Assembly: GCA_910579645.1 (NCBI GenBank)
Contig: CAJTVK010000044.1
Coordinates: forward strand, 1-29,920
DNA from: an uncultured Lachnospiraceae bacterium
GTDB lineage: Bacteria > Bacillota > Clostridia > Lachnospirales > Lachnospiraceae
Direction of reading: 5' to 3'
Length of the DNA: 29,920 bases
The notes beneath the pieces are model-generated. The model was not told where the DNA came from and searched no databases. It worked only from the letters and a program-made list of their open reading frames with translations. Positions 8,160-16,218 of this stretch are shown here, in pieces (position 1 is the stretch's first letter; the number at the start of each line of letters is the position of its first letter). Both the position numbers and the translations under genes were made by a program.

Positions 8160-9074
8160 TCACTCGGCCCGTTGCTCGCGGAAAGAAAGCGGCCAAGATA
8201 TGCAAAAGGCAGTTTTTCCTCCCGGAATGCTTGTCACCGTTATTTCTCCTGACATGGCATCCGTAAGTTCCCTCACAATTGCCAGCCCCAGCCCTGTTCC
8301 GGTTCCGGAACGGGCAGCATCACATTTATACAAACGCCCGAAAAGAAAAGGAATCTCATTCTCCGGAATGGCAATCCCATCGTTAGAAACAGAAACCGTC
8401 ACTCTGCTTCCCTGCTTTTCCGTACCCACTTCTATCCGGGAGCATTTCCCATGCTTCATGGCATTGCTCAGCAAATTGTTTATAATCCTTGCATATGCCA
8501 TTTGATCCAACGTCACAAACCATTCCTCCTCGGAAATATTGGCCGCAAAAGAAATATTCTTTTTTTCCAATGCCGGAATATGTTCAATCAGAACTTCCCT
8601 CGTCAATTCATTGATATCATAAGCCCTCTTCTCATATCTCTGCTCATCGGAAGCCAGCTTGAACCATTGGAAAAGCATATCTGTCAGTTCCTTCAAATCC
8701 AATGCCTTCCGATACGCTACACGAACATATTCTTCCCGGTCTTTTGCATTCCGGGCATCCAGCGACTCCAAATACCCTATCAGAGATGCCAGCGGAGTCC
8801 TCACATCATGGGACAGATCCGTCAGTAACTGCCGGTTGGCCTGCTCGGCTCTCTGCAATTTCACAAACTGCCTGCGGCTCTCTTCCAGAATATCATTCAA
8901 TTCAAAATTAATATCTGCCAGAATCCCGTTCCCCTTTACGAAGGAATTCCGTTCCGGTGCTTTATGCAGGCTTTTCAGGAACTCAAGCCACTCTGCCAAC
9001 TGCTTCCGGACACGGAAAATGTAAAGAAACTCCCCGAGACAGACAAGTACAGCAAAAATACAGAGTGCCATCAT
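8160..9074 (-). CDS. Sensor histidine kinase, single-TM
   Basis: This 304-residue kinase has one N-terminal membrane helix (about 3-20) and no extracellular domain. A linker of about 65 residues leads to the H box TDLSHDVRTPLASLIGYLE with H89. The ATPase region has an N box (NNLLSNAMKHG), a divergent G1 (VSNDGIAIP, lacking the usual DxGxG spelling) and a G2 (GTGLGLAIV). The start codon overlaps the regulator stop codon (ATGA). With no sensing domain of its own it probably takes its signal from the membrane or from a partner such as the downstream ABC pair. The N terminus MM allows a start at 9074 or 9071. Confidence 0.92.
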   Translation of the reverse strand: MMALCIFAVLVCLGEFLYIFRVRKQLAEWLEFLKSLHKAPERNSFVKGNGILADINFELNDILEESRRQFVKLQRAEQANRQLLTDLSHDVRTPLASLIGYLESLDARNAKDREEYVRVAYRKALDLKELTDMLFQWFKLASDEQRYEKRAYDINELTREVLIEHIPALEKKNISFAANISEEEWFVTLDQMAYARIINNLLSNAMKHGKCSRIEVGTEKQGSRVTVSVSNDGIAIPENEIPFLFGRLYKCDAARSGTGTGLGLAIVRELTDAMSGEITVTSIPGGKTAFCISWPLSFREQRAE

Positions 9075-9769
9075 CCTACTTCACCGCCCATTTTATATCC
9101 TACCCCCCACACGGTTAAAATGTACTTTGGATTTTCCGGATCATCCTCGATCTTTTTTCTCAGCCTGCGGACGTGAACCATGACATTATTGTCGTCAAAA
9201 GCATATTCTTCCTTCCAGACGGCACGGTAAATCTGTTTTTTGGTAAAGACTTTTCCCGGGTTTTCCGCAAAAAACAAAAGCATGTCAAACTCTTTTGCCG
9301 TCAGTTCCAGCAGCACGCCGTCTTTGCGCACCTCACGCCCTGATTCGTCAATAGACAGCCTGCCTGCCGTAATCGTTTTCCCCGCAGCATTGGCCGCATT
9401 GAAAACGGTATATCTGCGCAAAAGCGAAGAAACCCTTGCAAGAAATTCACTGTTTGCAAAAGGCTTGGTCAGATAATCGTCCGCACCCATCCTCAGCCCT
9501 GACACCTTGTCCCCTTCACTGTCCCTGGCTGTCAGCATCAGCACCGGAACGAAACTCTTTTCCCTGATTTCCGCCAAAACTTCATAGCCGTTTTTCAACG
9601 GAAGCATAATGTCCAAAACCACAAGCTGATAATCCGCACTCCGCAATTCCTCCAGCCCTGCAGCCCCGTCATGGCGGACACAGACAAAATACCCCTCTTG
9701 CTCCAGATTATTTCGCAGCAGTCTGCATAAATCGGAATCATCATCAATAATTAATATTCTCTGCTTCAT
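9071..9769 (-). CDS. OmpR/PhoB-family response regulator
   Basis: This 232-residue regulator has a receiver domain with D10/D11, phospho-acceptor D53 (VVLDIMLPLKNG), T80 and K102 (TKPF). The winged-helix domain contains TAKEFDMLLFFAENPGK and ends in TVWGVGYKM. An AGGAAT-type ribosome binding site precedes the ATG at 9769. It is the first gene of the minus-strand module regulator-kinase-ATPase-permease. Its candidate targets are the TGTAAG repeats ahead of the BcrA-like gene. It is only a distant paralogue of the regulator at 238. Confidence 0.95.
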   Translation of the reverse strand: MKQRILIIDDDSDLCRLLRNNLEQEGYFVCVRHDGAAGLEELRSADYQLVVLDIMLPLKNGYEVLAEIREKSFVPVLMLTARDSEGDKVSGLRMGADDYLTKPFANSEFLARVSSLLRRYTVFNAANAAGKTITAGRLSIDESGREVRKDGVLLELTAKEFDMLLFFAENPGKVFTKKQIYRAVWKEEYAFDDNNVMVHVRRLRKKIEDDPENPKYILTVWGVGYKMGGEVG

Positions 9770-10019
9770 TTTCCCAATCCTATTCCTTGCAACGGCCTAG
9801 TACATCATTGCATTAATGCTCCATCCGGACGGAAATTACACTTCCGCTCTGGCCGGCCGCCTGTCAGCCGCCCTCCCATACTTTCATATTAACATTATAA
9901 ACCATATGGTCAATAGAAAACCAAAGAAATCAATTTTTCATTGTCTGACCCTATTCGGTATGCTGTACTGAAAGCGCGGCATTTACCGCATCAGCGGAGC
10001 CTTATTCCCCCACTCGCTG

Positions 10020-10049
10020 CACACCCCGTGCGCCGCGTCAGCGGCATAT
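10020..10049. repeat. GC-rich dispersed repeat, copy 1
   Basis: This 30-bp element matches 10816-10845 at 26 of 30 positions, including an identical 17-bp core, CCGCGTCAGCGGCATAT. Its core forms a small hairpin (CCGC-GTCA-GCGG). A related shorter copy, CCGCATCAGCGG, lies at 9986-9997. Confidence 0.65.
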
Positions 10050-10050
10050 C

Positions 10051-10091
10051 TCAGAAAACAGAGCGCATAGACTGGTTTTCTATACGCTCTG
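10051..10091 (-). terminator. Rho-independent terminator of the membrane protein gene
   Basis: CAGAGCGCATAGA (10059-10071) pairs with TCTATACGCTCTG (10079-10091), 13 bp with one mismatch around a 7-nt loop. On the minus strand the stem is followed by TTTTCT. It lies 58 bp after the stop codon of the gene at 10150. Confidence 0.75.
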
Positions 10092-10149
10092 GCGCTGTAA
10101 AGCTTATTCTATTGCGATTATGGTTATAATGGTTTAAACAAACTGAAAG

Positions 10150-10707
10150 CTAACCTTTTAAATAAGTATCAATATCCTTCCGCAATTGTGAACGTTTTCC
10201 GGTTCCGGTAATAAGTTTTTTGAAAGGCTCAATAACTAAAAGACCGCCATTCACCGTCTCATAAGAAAGCCTGATATGAAAATAATTGATTTGTTCTATT
10301 ACCGCCATAAAATACAGTAAAATTCCAACAATTATCCCGGATAAATCTTCTTTTCCAAAAACCGCAATAATAATTATGGGCAGATAGGCTGTTAGTAAAA
10401 TTACATTTATCCATCTTAATTTACTGTAAATCCTGCCAATTTCAAAATTACTTAACGCCGTTTTTCTTCTTACCATTCTCAGCTTATTGCGCCAATAGAA
10501 GCTGCCCTCTATTACTATGACAGAAAATACCAGCAATGGATAAAACGAAATCCAATTTAATTGAAACGCGTTTTTCCCAACGTCCATATCAATAATATAC
10601 TTTGCTGCGAAATACATTCCTGCAAACATTAACACGCCGTATAGTTCAAAGTCAGCTAAGAATTTCAGTTCTTTTTCGATTGGTCTTTTCTTTAACTGTT
10701 TGGCCAT
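10150..10707 (-). CDS. Hypothetical four-helix membrane protein
   Basis: The 185-residue protein starts at the ATG at 10707 (MAKQLKKRPIE). A TTG seven codons upstream sits within the AAAGGAG ribosome binding site and is not the start. Two pairs of hydrophobic helices are visible (about 22-40, 52-70, 100-117 and 124-144), with basic ends (KQLKKRP; GKRSQLRKDIDTYLKG). I recognise no family. The gene lies 143 bp after the VOC gene on the same strand and has its own terminator. The related GC-rich repeats on both sides hint that it may have been inserted or excised as a unit. AT content is visibly higher than in the neighbouring glycosidase genes. Confidence 0.75.
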   Translation of the reverse strand: MAKQLKKRPIEKELKFLADFELYGVLMFAGMYFAAKYIIDMDVGKNAFQLNWISFYPLLVFSVIVIEGSFYWRNKLRMVRRKTALSNFEIGRIYSKLRWINVILLTAYLPIIIIAVFGKEDLSGIIVGILLYFMAVIEQINYFHIRLSYETVNGGLLVIEPFKKLITGTGKRSQLRKDIDTYLKG

Positions 10708-10815
10708 ATAGTTTTGTCTCCTTTGCAATTTTCAATTTTTACCACTAACAGAATACCATAGCTGCACTGATATTTCTATCAAATTTCCATTAAATTTCCT
10801 GACAGTATATCTATG

Positions 10816-10845
10816 CGCGCCCCGAGCACCGCGTCAGCGGCATAT
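10816..10845. repeat. GC-rich dispersed repeat, copy 2
   Basis: Second copy of the element at 10020-10049 (26 of 30 positions), in the same orientation. It lies 6 bp beyond the end of the VOC gene. With copy 1 it brackets the membrane protein gene. Confidence 0.65.
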
Positions 10846-10850
10846 GCCGG

Positions 10851-11231
10851 CTACTCATGAATTTCAATCGGAAGCCCGTCAGGGTCACGGAAAAACGTCA
10901 TCCGCTTTCCCGTAAATTCATCTACCCTCACGGGTTCGGCATCAATTCCTTTTTCCTTCAGCTTATCTACCGTTTCCTCGACATCCTCCACATAAAAAGC
11001 AAGATGCCGCAGCCCCAATGCTTCCGGATAGCTTGGCCTCGGCGGACAGCCCTTTATGATAAACAGTTCTATTTCCTGTTCCCCGCAGGCCAAGTCTATT
11101 TTGTAATCATCCCTGTCCTCCCTATAGTTTTCCCGCACCACCTTAAATCCTAACAAATCCACATAGAAATGCCTTGATTTCACATAATCGCTTCCTATCA
11201 CCGCTACATGATGTATTTTCTTAAACTCCAC
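10851..11231 (-). CDS. VOC (glyoxalase-fold) protein, YaeR-like
   Basis: This 126-residue protein is a compact two-module VOC protein. It begins IHHVAVIGSDYVKSRHFYVDLLGF and ends FFRDPDGLPIEIHE, as in the YaeR/SMU1112c subgroup. Predicted metal ligands are H8, E55, H76 and E123, one set of four in the usual order. The start is a GTG (11229-11231) placed by AGGAGG at 11238-11243. A TATAAT-like -10 lies upstream, so it is probably transcribed separately from the glycosidase series that ends 80 bp before it. The substrate is unknown; members of this subgroup are generally annotated as lactoylglutathione lyase-like without proof. Confidence 0.9.
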   Translation of the reverse strand: MEFKKIHHVAVIGSDYVKSRHFYVDLLGFKVVRENYREDRDDYKIDLACGEQEIELFIIKGCPPRPSYPEALGLRHLAFYVEDVEETVDKLKEKGIDAEPVRVDEFTGKRMTFFRDPDGLPIEIHE

Positions 11232-11269
11232 CGTAAATCCTCCTTTTCCCTTCTTCGTCCATCCCTTTT

Positions 11270-11275
11270 ATTATA
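11270..11275 (-). promoter_or_regulatory. Candidate -10 element of the VOC gene
   Basis: TATAAT on the minus strand, about 39 bp before the GTG start. The -35 region is weak, so only the -10 element is supported. Confidence 0.4.
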
Positions 11276-11310
11276 TCACCTTTTCGCCCCTATATCATGA
11301 ACAGATGCTT

Positions 11311-13410
11311 TCACAGCAGGATTTCCAGATAGAATGCCGCCCCATCTTCCAAAACCTCCATTTCCAACTCCCCGTTCCCAAACCGATACTTGATGTCCTC
11401 CCGCTCCGGAAAACAGCACACCGCTCTGCTCTCCTCCTTCACCCATCTTTTCAAGTCAATCCTCACTCCTTCCGCTCCTGCCCCGCGCAAATTCCAAACA
11501 GCCAGAAACAGCTTCGTATCCGTCAGCAGCCCGAAGCTGCATAGTTCTTTTTCATTGATATTATGGACGCCCGTAGGGTATACCGGCGAACTGTGCATGA
11601 TTTCTTTCCGATTCTTTTTATATAAAACTGCCCCTTGCCGTACCAACGAAAGATTATGCTCATCGCACAAATCAATCCTCCCGGATAAGTACATCGTTCC
11701 CATAAGCCCGCATACAAGATTAAAAGCTGTCTGCTTCCCGTCCGCCATATGTTCCATGTACTTCCTGTCTGGCAGAAAATCCTTATCGTCCCCATAAGCC
11801 GCCGGATACGGATAAACCCATATCCCGGCTTTCTCCGGTGGCAATGCCGCAATGCTGCCCATCAGTATGGAAGGGTTGTTTTCATACCGTTCCTGATCCG
11901 ATATGCTTTGCAGCAGAAAATGGCGCAGCGTCTTGTTCTCTGACCGCAGCCCTCCGCTCCCGCAGTTTTCCAACCTCAGATCCGGATATCTCCGATATAA
12001 TTCCTCAATAAAATTCAGAAAAGCATCGTGGCTCCGTATCATGCCTTCCGCAGCGGAGTCGCCCGCATAATTATTCGTACATCCGATTCCCAGGGAATGA
12101 TTATAATCATTCTTTATATACCGGAAACCCATCCGGTATAGAGCATCGACTTTCCCAAGCAGATACTCTCTGACCTCATCCCTGCAGAAATTGTAAAACC
12201 ACTTCTCCCTTCCTATTCTGTTATGATAACGCTTCAGCACCGCCTCCCCGCATATCTCTGCACCGGCGGCAGTCGGTGTGCAGGTTTCCAATTCCAGCCA
12301 GATGCCGGGAATCATCCCTTTCGCACGGATTTTCCCTGCCACTTCTTCCAAAGCACATTCCCTATACACAGCCTTTGCCGGCATCCAGTCTCCAAGCCCT
12401 TCCCCATGTTCGTTTTCGCACCAGCCTCCGTCTATGCAGAATATTTCACACCCTGCCTGAGCCGCACGGTCAATCAGCGGAAACAATGTTGCCGGACGCT
12501 GATCCAGCCAGACACAGTTCATATAATCATTGAATACTAACGGCATACCTCCGGAAGGATATTTTACCGTACAGTCTGCCCGCTTAAAAGCATTCAGGTT
12601 TTTTGCCGCCGCTTCGAAACCGCCCTTTGCCACGCCCCAAAATGCCCGCTGTGCCCGATATGTCTCATCGGGCTTCAGATCATAATGCCAGCCTCCGTTC
12701 CCTTCGTCACAGCCGCTGGCTTCCATGGAAAAATCCGATTCCGCATATCCCCCATAAGCACACAGCTTTATATACCAATTGTTTGCCCCTTCCGTTTCCA
12801 AATACCAGACACAGCCGCTTTCCCTGTCCTCCGCCACCGTCATAGGGTAAAAATTGCCTGTCGCCCAGCTTCCCACGGACTGTATCTTATAAGCCGCCCT
12901 TTCCGCCTTATGCACGGAACCGGGATATAACCCCAATTCTGCCGGTTTATAGGTTCTCCACTGTCCCTCCCCCTGCCATTTGCTGTGGCAGATATGAATC
13001 CGCGCTTCCGTGTTGGCGTACCATTTCCTATCCTCCCTATACAAAACATGATCCACTGACGCAGAGGAAAACCGGGTTATTTTCTTTGTTTCCTTTCCCG
13101 CATTTTTTATCCGGTTGCTCTGCACAATCACATTCGTCCCCGGAATATGGCTTAATTCCACCTCCGCCCAAAGTTCTTCCCGCCGGTAAAAATACTTCAG
13201 AAGCAGTCCATCTCCCCTTTCCGCAATCTCTTTCAGCAAAAAGCCGTTTCCCCCCAATTCCACCGCTGGACCTCCTGCAACATTCACTTCAAAATTAGCA
13301 CGCTTTACGGAGAACTCTGCCATTTCTCCAAACTCATCCGACAGCCCCGCAACAAACTTTCCATTGGGCAGCACTGCCAAACACATATCCCCCCAAAAAT
13401 ACCTTTTCAT
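11311..13410 (-). CDS. GH36-type alpha-galactosidase-like hydrolase
   Basis: The 699-residue protein has the clan GH-D layout: an N-terminal beta-supersandwich (about 1-280), a TIM barrel (about 285-620) and a C-terminal beta domain. Barrel motifs in order are PLVFNDYMN, FCIDGGW, GIWLELE, FRYIKNDYN with probable nucleophile D435, and LENCGSGGLRSE with E491 at the acid/base position (many GH36 enzymes have Asp there; some subgroups have Glu). It probably removes terminal alpha-galactose or alpha-GalNAc. There is no signal peptide, so it acts in the cytoplasm. It is the last gene of the series, starting 2 bp after the stop of the phosphodiesterase gene. The weak own ribosome site suggests translational coupling. 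Substrate specificity cannot be read from sequence. Confidence 0.88.
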   Translation of the reverse strand: MKRYFWGDMCLAVLPNGKFVAGLSDEFGEMAEFSVKRANFEVNVAGGPAVELGGNGFLLKEIAERGDGLLLKYFYRREELWAEVELSHIPGTNVIVQSNRIKNAGKETKKITRFSSASVDHVLYREDRKWYANTEARIHICHSKWQGEGQWRTYKPAELGLYPGSVHKAERAAYKIQSVGSWATGNFYPMTVAEDRESGCVWYLETEGANNWYIKLCAYGGYAESDFSMEASGCDEGNGGWHYDLKPDETYRAQRAFWGVAKGGFEAAAKNLNAFKRADCTVKYPSGGMPLVFNDYMNCVWLDQRPATLFPLIDRAAQAGCEIFCIDGGWCENEHGEGLGDWMPAKAVYRECALEEVAGKIRAKGMIPGIWLELETCTPTAAGAEICGEAVLKRYHNRIGREKWFYNFCRDEVREYLLGKVDALYRMGFRYIKNDYNHSLGIGCTNNYAGDSAAEGMIRSHDAFLNFIEELYRRYPDLRLENCGSGGLRSENKTLRHFLLQSISDQERYENNPSILMGSIAALPPEKAGIWVYPYPAAYGDDKDFLPDRKYMEHMADGKQTAFNLVCGLMGTMYLSGRIDLCDEHNLSLVRQGAVLYKKNRKEIMHSSPVYPTGVHNINEKELCSFGLLTDTKLFLAVWNLRGAGAEGVRIDLKRWVKEESRAVCCFPEREDIKYRFGNGELEMEVLEDGAAFYLEILL

Positions 13411-13412
13411 CC

Positions 13413-14276
13413 TTATTTCATATTCCTTTCCCGTTCCGCCTCTTCCCTATATGTTTTCAGATATGCCCCCAGTTCCGCCACCCAGTCGGTCTGAATGAAA
13501 TCCACCTGCTTTTCCGCCAACCACCCCCACCCCAGCTCCGGTGACTGTGTAAGGGAAATATCATCGCTGTGACCGGCCGCAATAACTTCCTTTTCATTAT
13601 AAATAATGCTGTTTGCCCAAATCAGCAGCCCATTCCCGTGCATCCGGCGAATATAGCTGTCAGAAATAATTTCGTCCGACTCCCTGTCAAACAAGACTTC
13701 CGCACCGATATAATTCAGCCTGCTCTTTAATAATTCCTCTGACATTTCGTCCTTATGCCACATCATCGCACAATACATAAAATCCGATGCATATTTTTCC
13801 ATCTGCGCAAGGGACTCCCTGTCGGTATAAGACTTGACGATTACCTGCTTCTCCACTCCCGCTTTACGGATTTCTTCCGCAATCCCCTCCGCATCCGTCC
13901 AAAATTTATCCACATTGATATACACTTTCCCTTTCAGGAAAGCAAACACTTCCTCCAAGGCCGGCACACGGTAATGGGTGGGTACGCCGTCCTGATTTCT
14001 CAGCGGAATCTGCCTGACTTCTTCCGCTGTCATCTCCGTAATATATTTCCCGCAATTCAGGAAAACAGGCTCCATTCCCGGATGAAACACGAAATGCCGT
14101 CCATCTCTGCTCTTTGTCACATCCAATTCTACCACATCCGCTCCCTGGCTCACTGCTATCCGAAAAGCAGCCAAGGTATTGCAGGGAATATTTCCCCTGC
14201 TTACACCCCTGTGCGCTGCCAGAAACGGAACCGGTTTCTTCCTTCTGTTCTCATATATGGTTTTACTGAAATCCAT
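13413..14276 (-). CDS. Glycerophosphodiester phosphodiesterase family protein
   Basis: The start is the ATG at 14276 (MDFSKTIYEN), 14 bp inside the end of the GH127 gene and preceded by GGAGGAG; this gives 287 residues. Motifs of the GDPD TIM barrel are present: AHRG with H22 and R23, NTLAAF, ELDVTKSRDG with E50 and D52, and H65 in FVFHPG. The later acidic metal ligand, usually in a NIELK-like motif, reads NVDKFW (D123). The C-terminal DFIQTDW is typical. The family hydrolyses glycerophosphodiesters or other phosphodiesters. There is no signal peptide. Its place between GH127 and GH36, overlapping one and 2 bp from the other, indicates that it works on the same imported glycan or its fragments. 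That substrate role is inference. Confidence 0.88.
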   Translation of the reverse strand: MDFSKTIYENRRKKPVPFLAAHRGVSRGNIPCNTLAAFRIAVSQGADVVELDVTKSRDGRHFVFHPGMEPVFLNCGKYITEMTAEEVRQIPLRNQDGVPTHYRVPALEEVFAFLKGKVYINVDKFWTDAEGIAEEIRKAGVEKQVIVKSYTDRESLAQMEKYASDFMYCAMMWHKDEMSEELLKSRLNYIGAEVLFDRESDEIISDSYIRRMHGNGLLIWANSIIYNEKEVIAAGHSDDISLTQSPELGWGWLAEKQVDFIQTDWVAELGAYLKTYREEAERERNMK

Positions 14277-16119
14277 GCCTCTCCTCCGTCCGCATCCACA
14301 CCTCCGTCTCGGAATCCCTGCGCCAAGTTTTCCCCGCGGAAGCATAATCCACCATCAAAAAAGTTTCCCCTCCCAAGGACACCTCAAAACAGCACTGACA
14401 GGGCACACAAACCTTATCCGCCTTCCGTACGGATACCGTCCCGTCCCCAAGGGCAACCGGATTCCCCTCCTGCCCTAGCCGCTTATCCCTTGCCAAAGCC
14501 AACGGCCCGTACAGCACTGCCACATGCTTCCCGCTCCGGACATCCTCCGGATTCTCCGCCCCATAAACCAACCGCGGGCTCCAGCAGAGAGAAAGCCGGA
14601 TATGGTCCCCGGCCTTCCACACCCTTCTCAGCCGGAGGAAAGACCCAGCCTGCACCTTTTCCCAAGCGTCCCCGTTCACCGCCATCCGGCCTGACTCCGC
14701 AAATGAGGGAATACGCAGCGCGATTTCAAATTCCTTTTCCTTCTGCAAATTCACGGATACGAAAATCTCACCCCCCACAGGATAGTCCGTCTCCACGGAA
14801 AATTCCGCTTCCGTATCTCCTATCTCAGTACGGATGACCCCGGGAAGATAAATCCCGATTTCTATCCCGTTCTCCGTATCCCTTGCCGCTGCCTGAGGCA
14901 CCAAAGCAGTTCCTGCGGCTCCGATGGCAATGCAGCAGCCACAGAACTCCTTCCCCTCTTCCATACTCTTAAAGCCGCCTACCGCACGTCCCCGGATACC
15001 CGCACGCAAAGGGCTGTAGCTGTCGAACATCTGCGCCCGTCCGCCCTCTGCCGCCGCACGGTCATATACGCCGCGGTAGAAGGGCTCGTCAAAAGTAGTT
15101 TCCGGGCCGCAGGTACTGTTTTCCGTATTCACCGCACCGTAAAGAGCATTCAGCGCAGACCGCTCCACCTCTTCCAGATACCGCATATCCCCCGTCATCC
15201 CGTATACCCGGTACATCAGCTTCATCCAGGTAACCGTGACACAGGTTTCCAGCATCAGCCCGTCGTACTCCGTCCCTGTCTGCATCAGGGACGAATGGTT
15301 GAACAGTTCATGATGACAGCCGGAACCGCCTACGATGACGGCCTCCGATGCAAGGAGTCTGTCCGCAAACTGCACGGCTGCCTGTCTCCATTTCCTGCTG
15401 TCCCTCACTTCGGCATACAGCAGCAGCCCTTCAAAGCAAGACATCAGTTCATACGCCTTCACTACCGGATACTGAAACGGATACTGCTTGTCTTCATAAG
15501 CCGCCCGGAAAATATCAAAGCCTTCCGCGCCCCCGTTTTCCACAATATAGTCGGCAAATTCCAAATACCTGCTTTCCGGTTTCAGCCGATATAACCGGAT
15601 TACCGGTTCCAAGACAGAACTGGAATTAATCCCCAGCCAAGCGTCGGAAGCCAAGGTGATTTTCTTCTTCCCCTTCCCTTCCCCAATATGGGCAATCACA
15701 TAATCCAACTGTTTTCCCGCAGCCTGCAGCACCTGCTCCCGCAGCCCTTCCTCCTGACAGATTCCATAAAAGTGAATCAAGCCCAGCAGCACATACTTAC
15801 GGCACCAAATATCCCAACCGTTAAATTCCTCTTTTTTGCTGTAAGTAGATATCCTCCCCTCTCCGTCCTGCGTCGTCAGAAGACGCAGGACGGATTCCTG
15901 TAAAATGCCGTACAGTTCTTCATCCCGGGTATATTCCCAAGTCATGCACGCCCCCCGCATCAGCTTCCCCCAATACTCTCCCCTCCAGCCGTGGTCCGCA
16001 TCGTCCGGCGTTCCTGCAAACTGCCCGTCTGCCAGTTTCCATAATTTCCTATCCTTCAGCTGTTCCCGCTCCACCAAGCGGATAATACTGTCCGCAATTC
16101 CTCTGTAACTTCTTTCCAT
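14263..16119 (-). CDS. GH127-type beta-L-arabinofuranosidase-like hydrolase (DUF1680)
   Basis: The 618-residue protein has an (alpha/alpha)6-barrel region (about 1-400) and a C-terminal beta-rich part. The residues that bind zinc in HypBA1-type GH127 enzymes appear conserved: E291 and C293 in LETCVT, and C395/C396 in FCGCCIAIG, where the first of the pair would be the cysteine nucleophile. Known family members remove beta-L-arabinofuranose, and related DUF1680 groups have other specificities. There is no signal peptide, so it is cytoplasmic. The start has AAGAGGT upstream. The phosphodiesterase gene begins within its last 14 bp, which implies coupled translation. The family is well supported; the exact sugar is not. 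Confidence 0.87.
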   Translation of the reverse strand: MERSYRGIADSIIRLVEREQLKDRKLWKLADGQFAGTPDDADHGWRGEYWGKLMRGACMTWEYTRDEELYGILQESVLRLLTTQDGEGRISTYSKKEEFNGWDIWCRKYVLLGLIHFYGICQEEGLREQVLQAAGKQLDYVIAHIGEGKGKKKITLASDAWLGINSSSVLEPVIRLYRLKPESRYLEFADYIVENGGAEGFDIFRAAYEDKQYPFQYPVVKAYELMSCFEGLLLYAEVRDSRKWRQAAVQFADRLLASEAVIVGGSGCHHELFNHSSLMQTGTEYDGLMLETCVTVTWMKLMYRVYGMTGDMRYLEEVERSALNALYGAVNTENSTCGPETTFDEPFYRGVYDRAAAEGGRAQMFDSYSPLRAGIRGRAVGGFKSMEEGKEFCGCCIAIGAAGTALVPQAAARDTENGIEIGIYLPGVIRTEIGDTEAEFSVETDYPVGGEIFVSVNLQKEKEFEIALRIPSFAESGRMAVNGDAWEKVQAGSFLRLRRVWKAGDHIRLSLCWSPRLVYGAENPEDVRSGKHVAVLYGPLALARDKRLGQEGNPVALGDGTVSVRKADKVCVPCQCCFEVSLGGETFLMVDYASAGKTWRRDSETEVWMRTEERHGFQ

Positions 16120-16218
16120 CTCCGTACCTCTTATCCCAAATCCGGCCTGAAAATCATTTGCCGAACATGTTTTCTCACACCCTGCACCTTATTTACCTAT
16201 AGCTTATTTCCCCTCCCC

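Larger units (their letters stand above)
9770..10149. other. Intergenic region with repeats and a terminator, no gene
   Basis: These 380 bp hold no convincing coding frame. The part next to the regulator is its upstream region. The middle carries two copies of a CCGC-RTCA-GCGG element (9986-9997 and 10033-10044). The right part contains the terminator of the minus-strand membrane protein gene. Confidence 0.6.

Noticed and set aside
11900..11990. Loss of the GH36 acid/base Asp (Glu in GGLRSE)
   Set aside because: Some GH36 subgroups appear to carry Glu at this position, so it is not evidence of an inactive enzyme.
13755..14837. 360-codon frame on the + strand
   Set aside because: It is antisense to the GDPD and GH127 genes, rich in Pro/Ser/His as expected for a shadow frame, and has no ribosome site.
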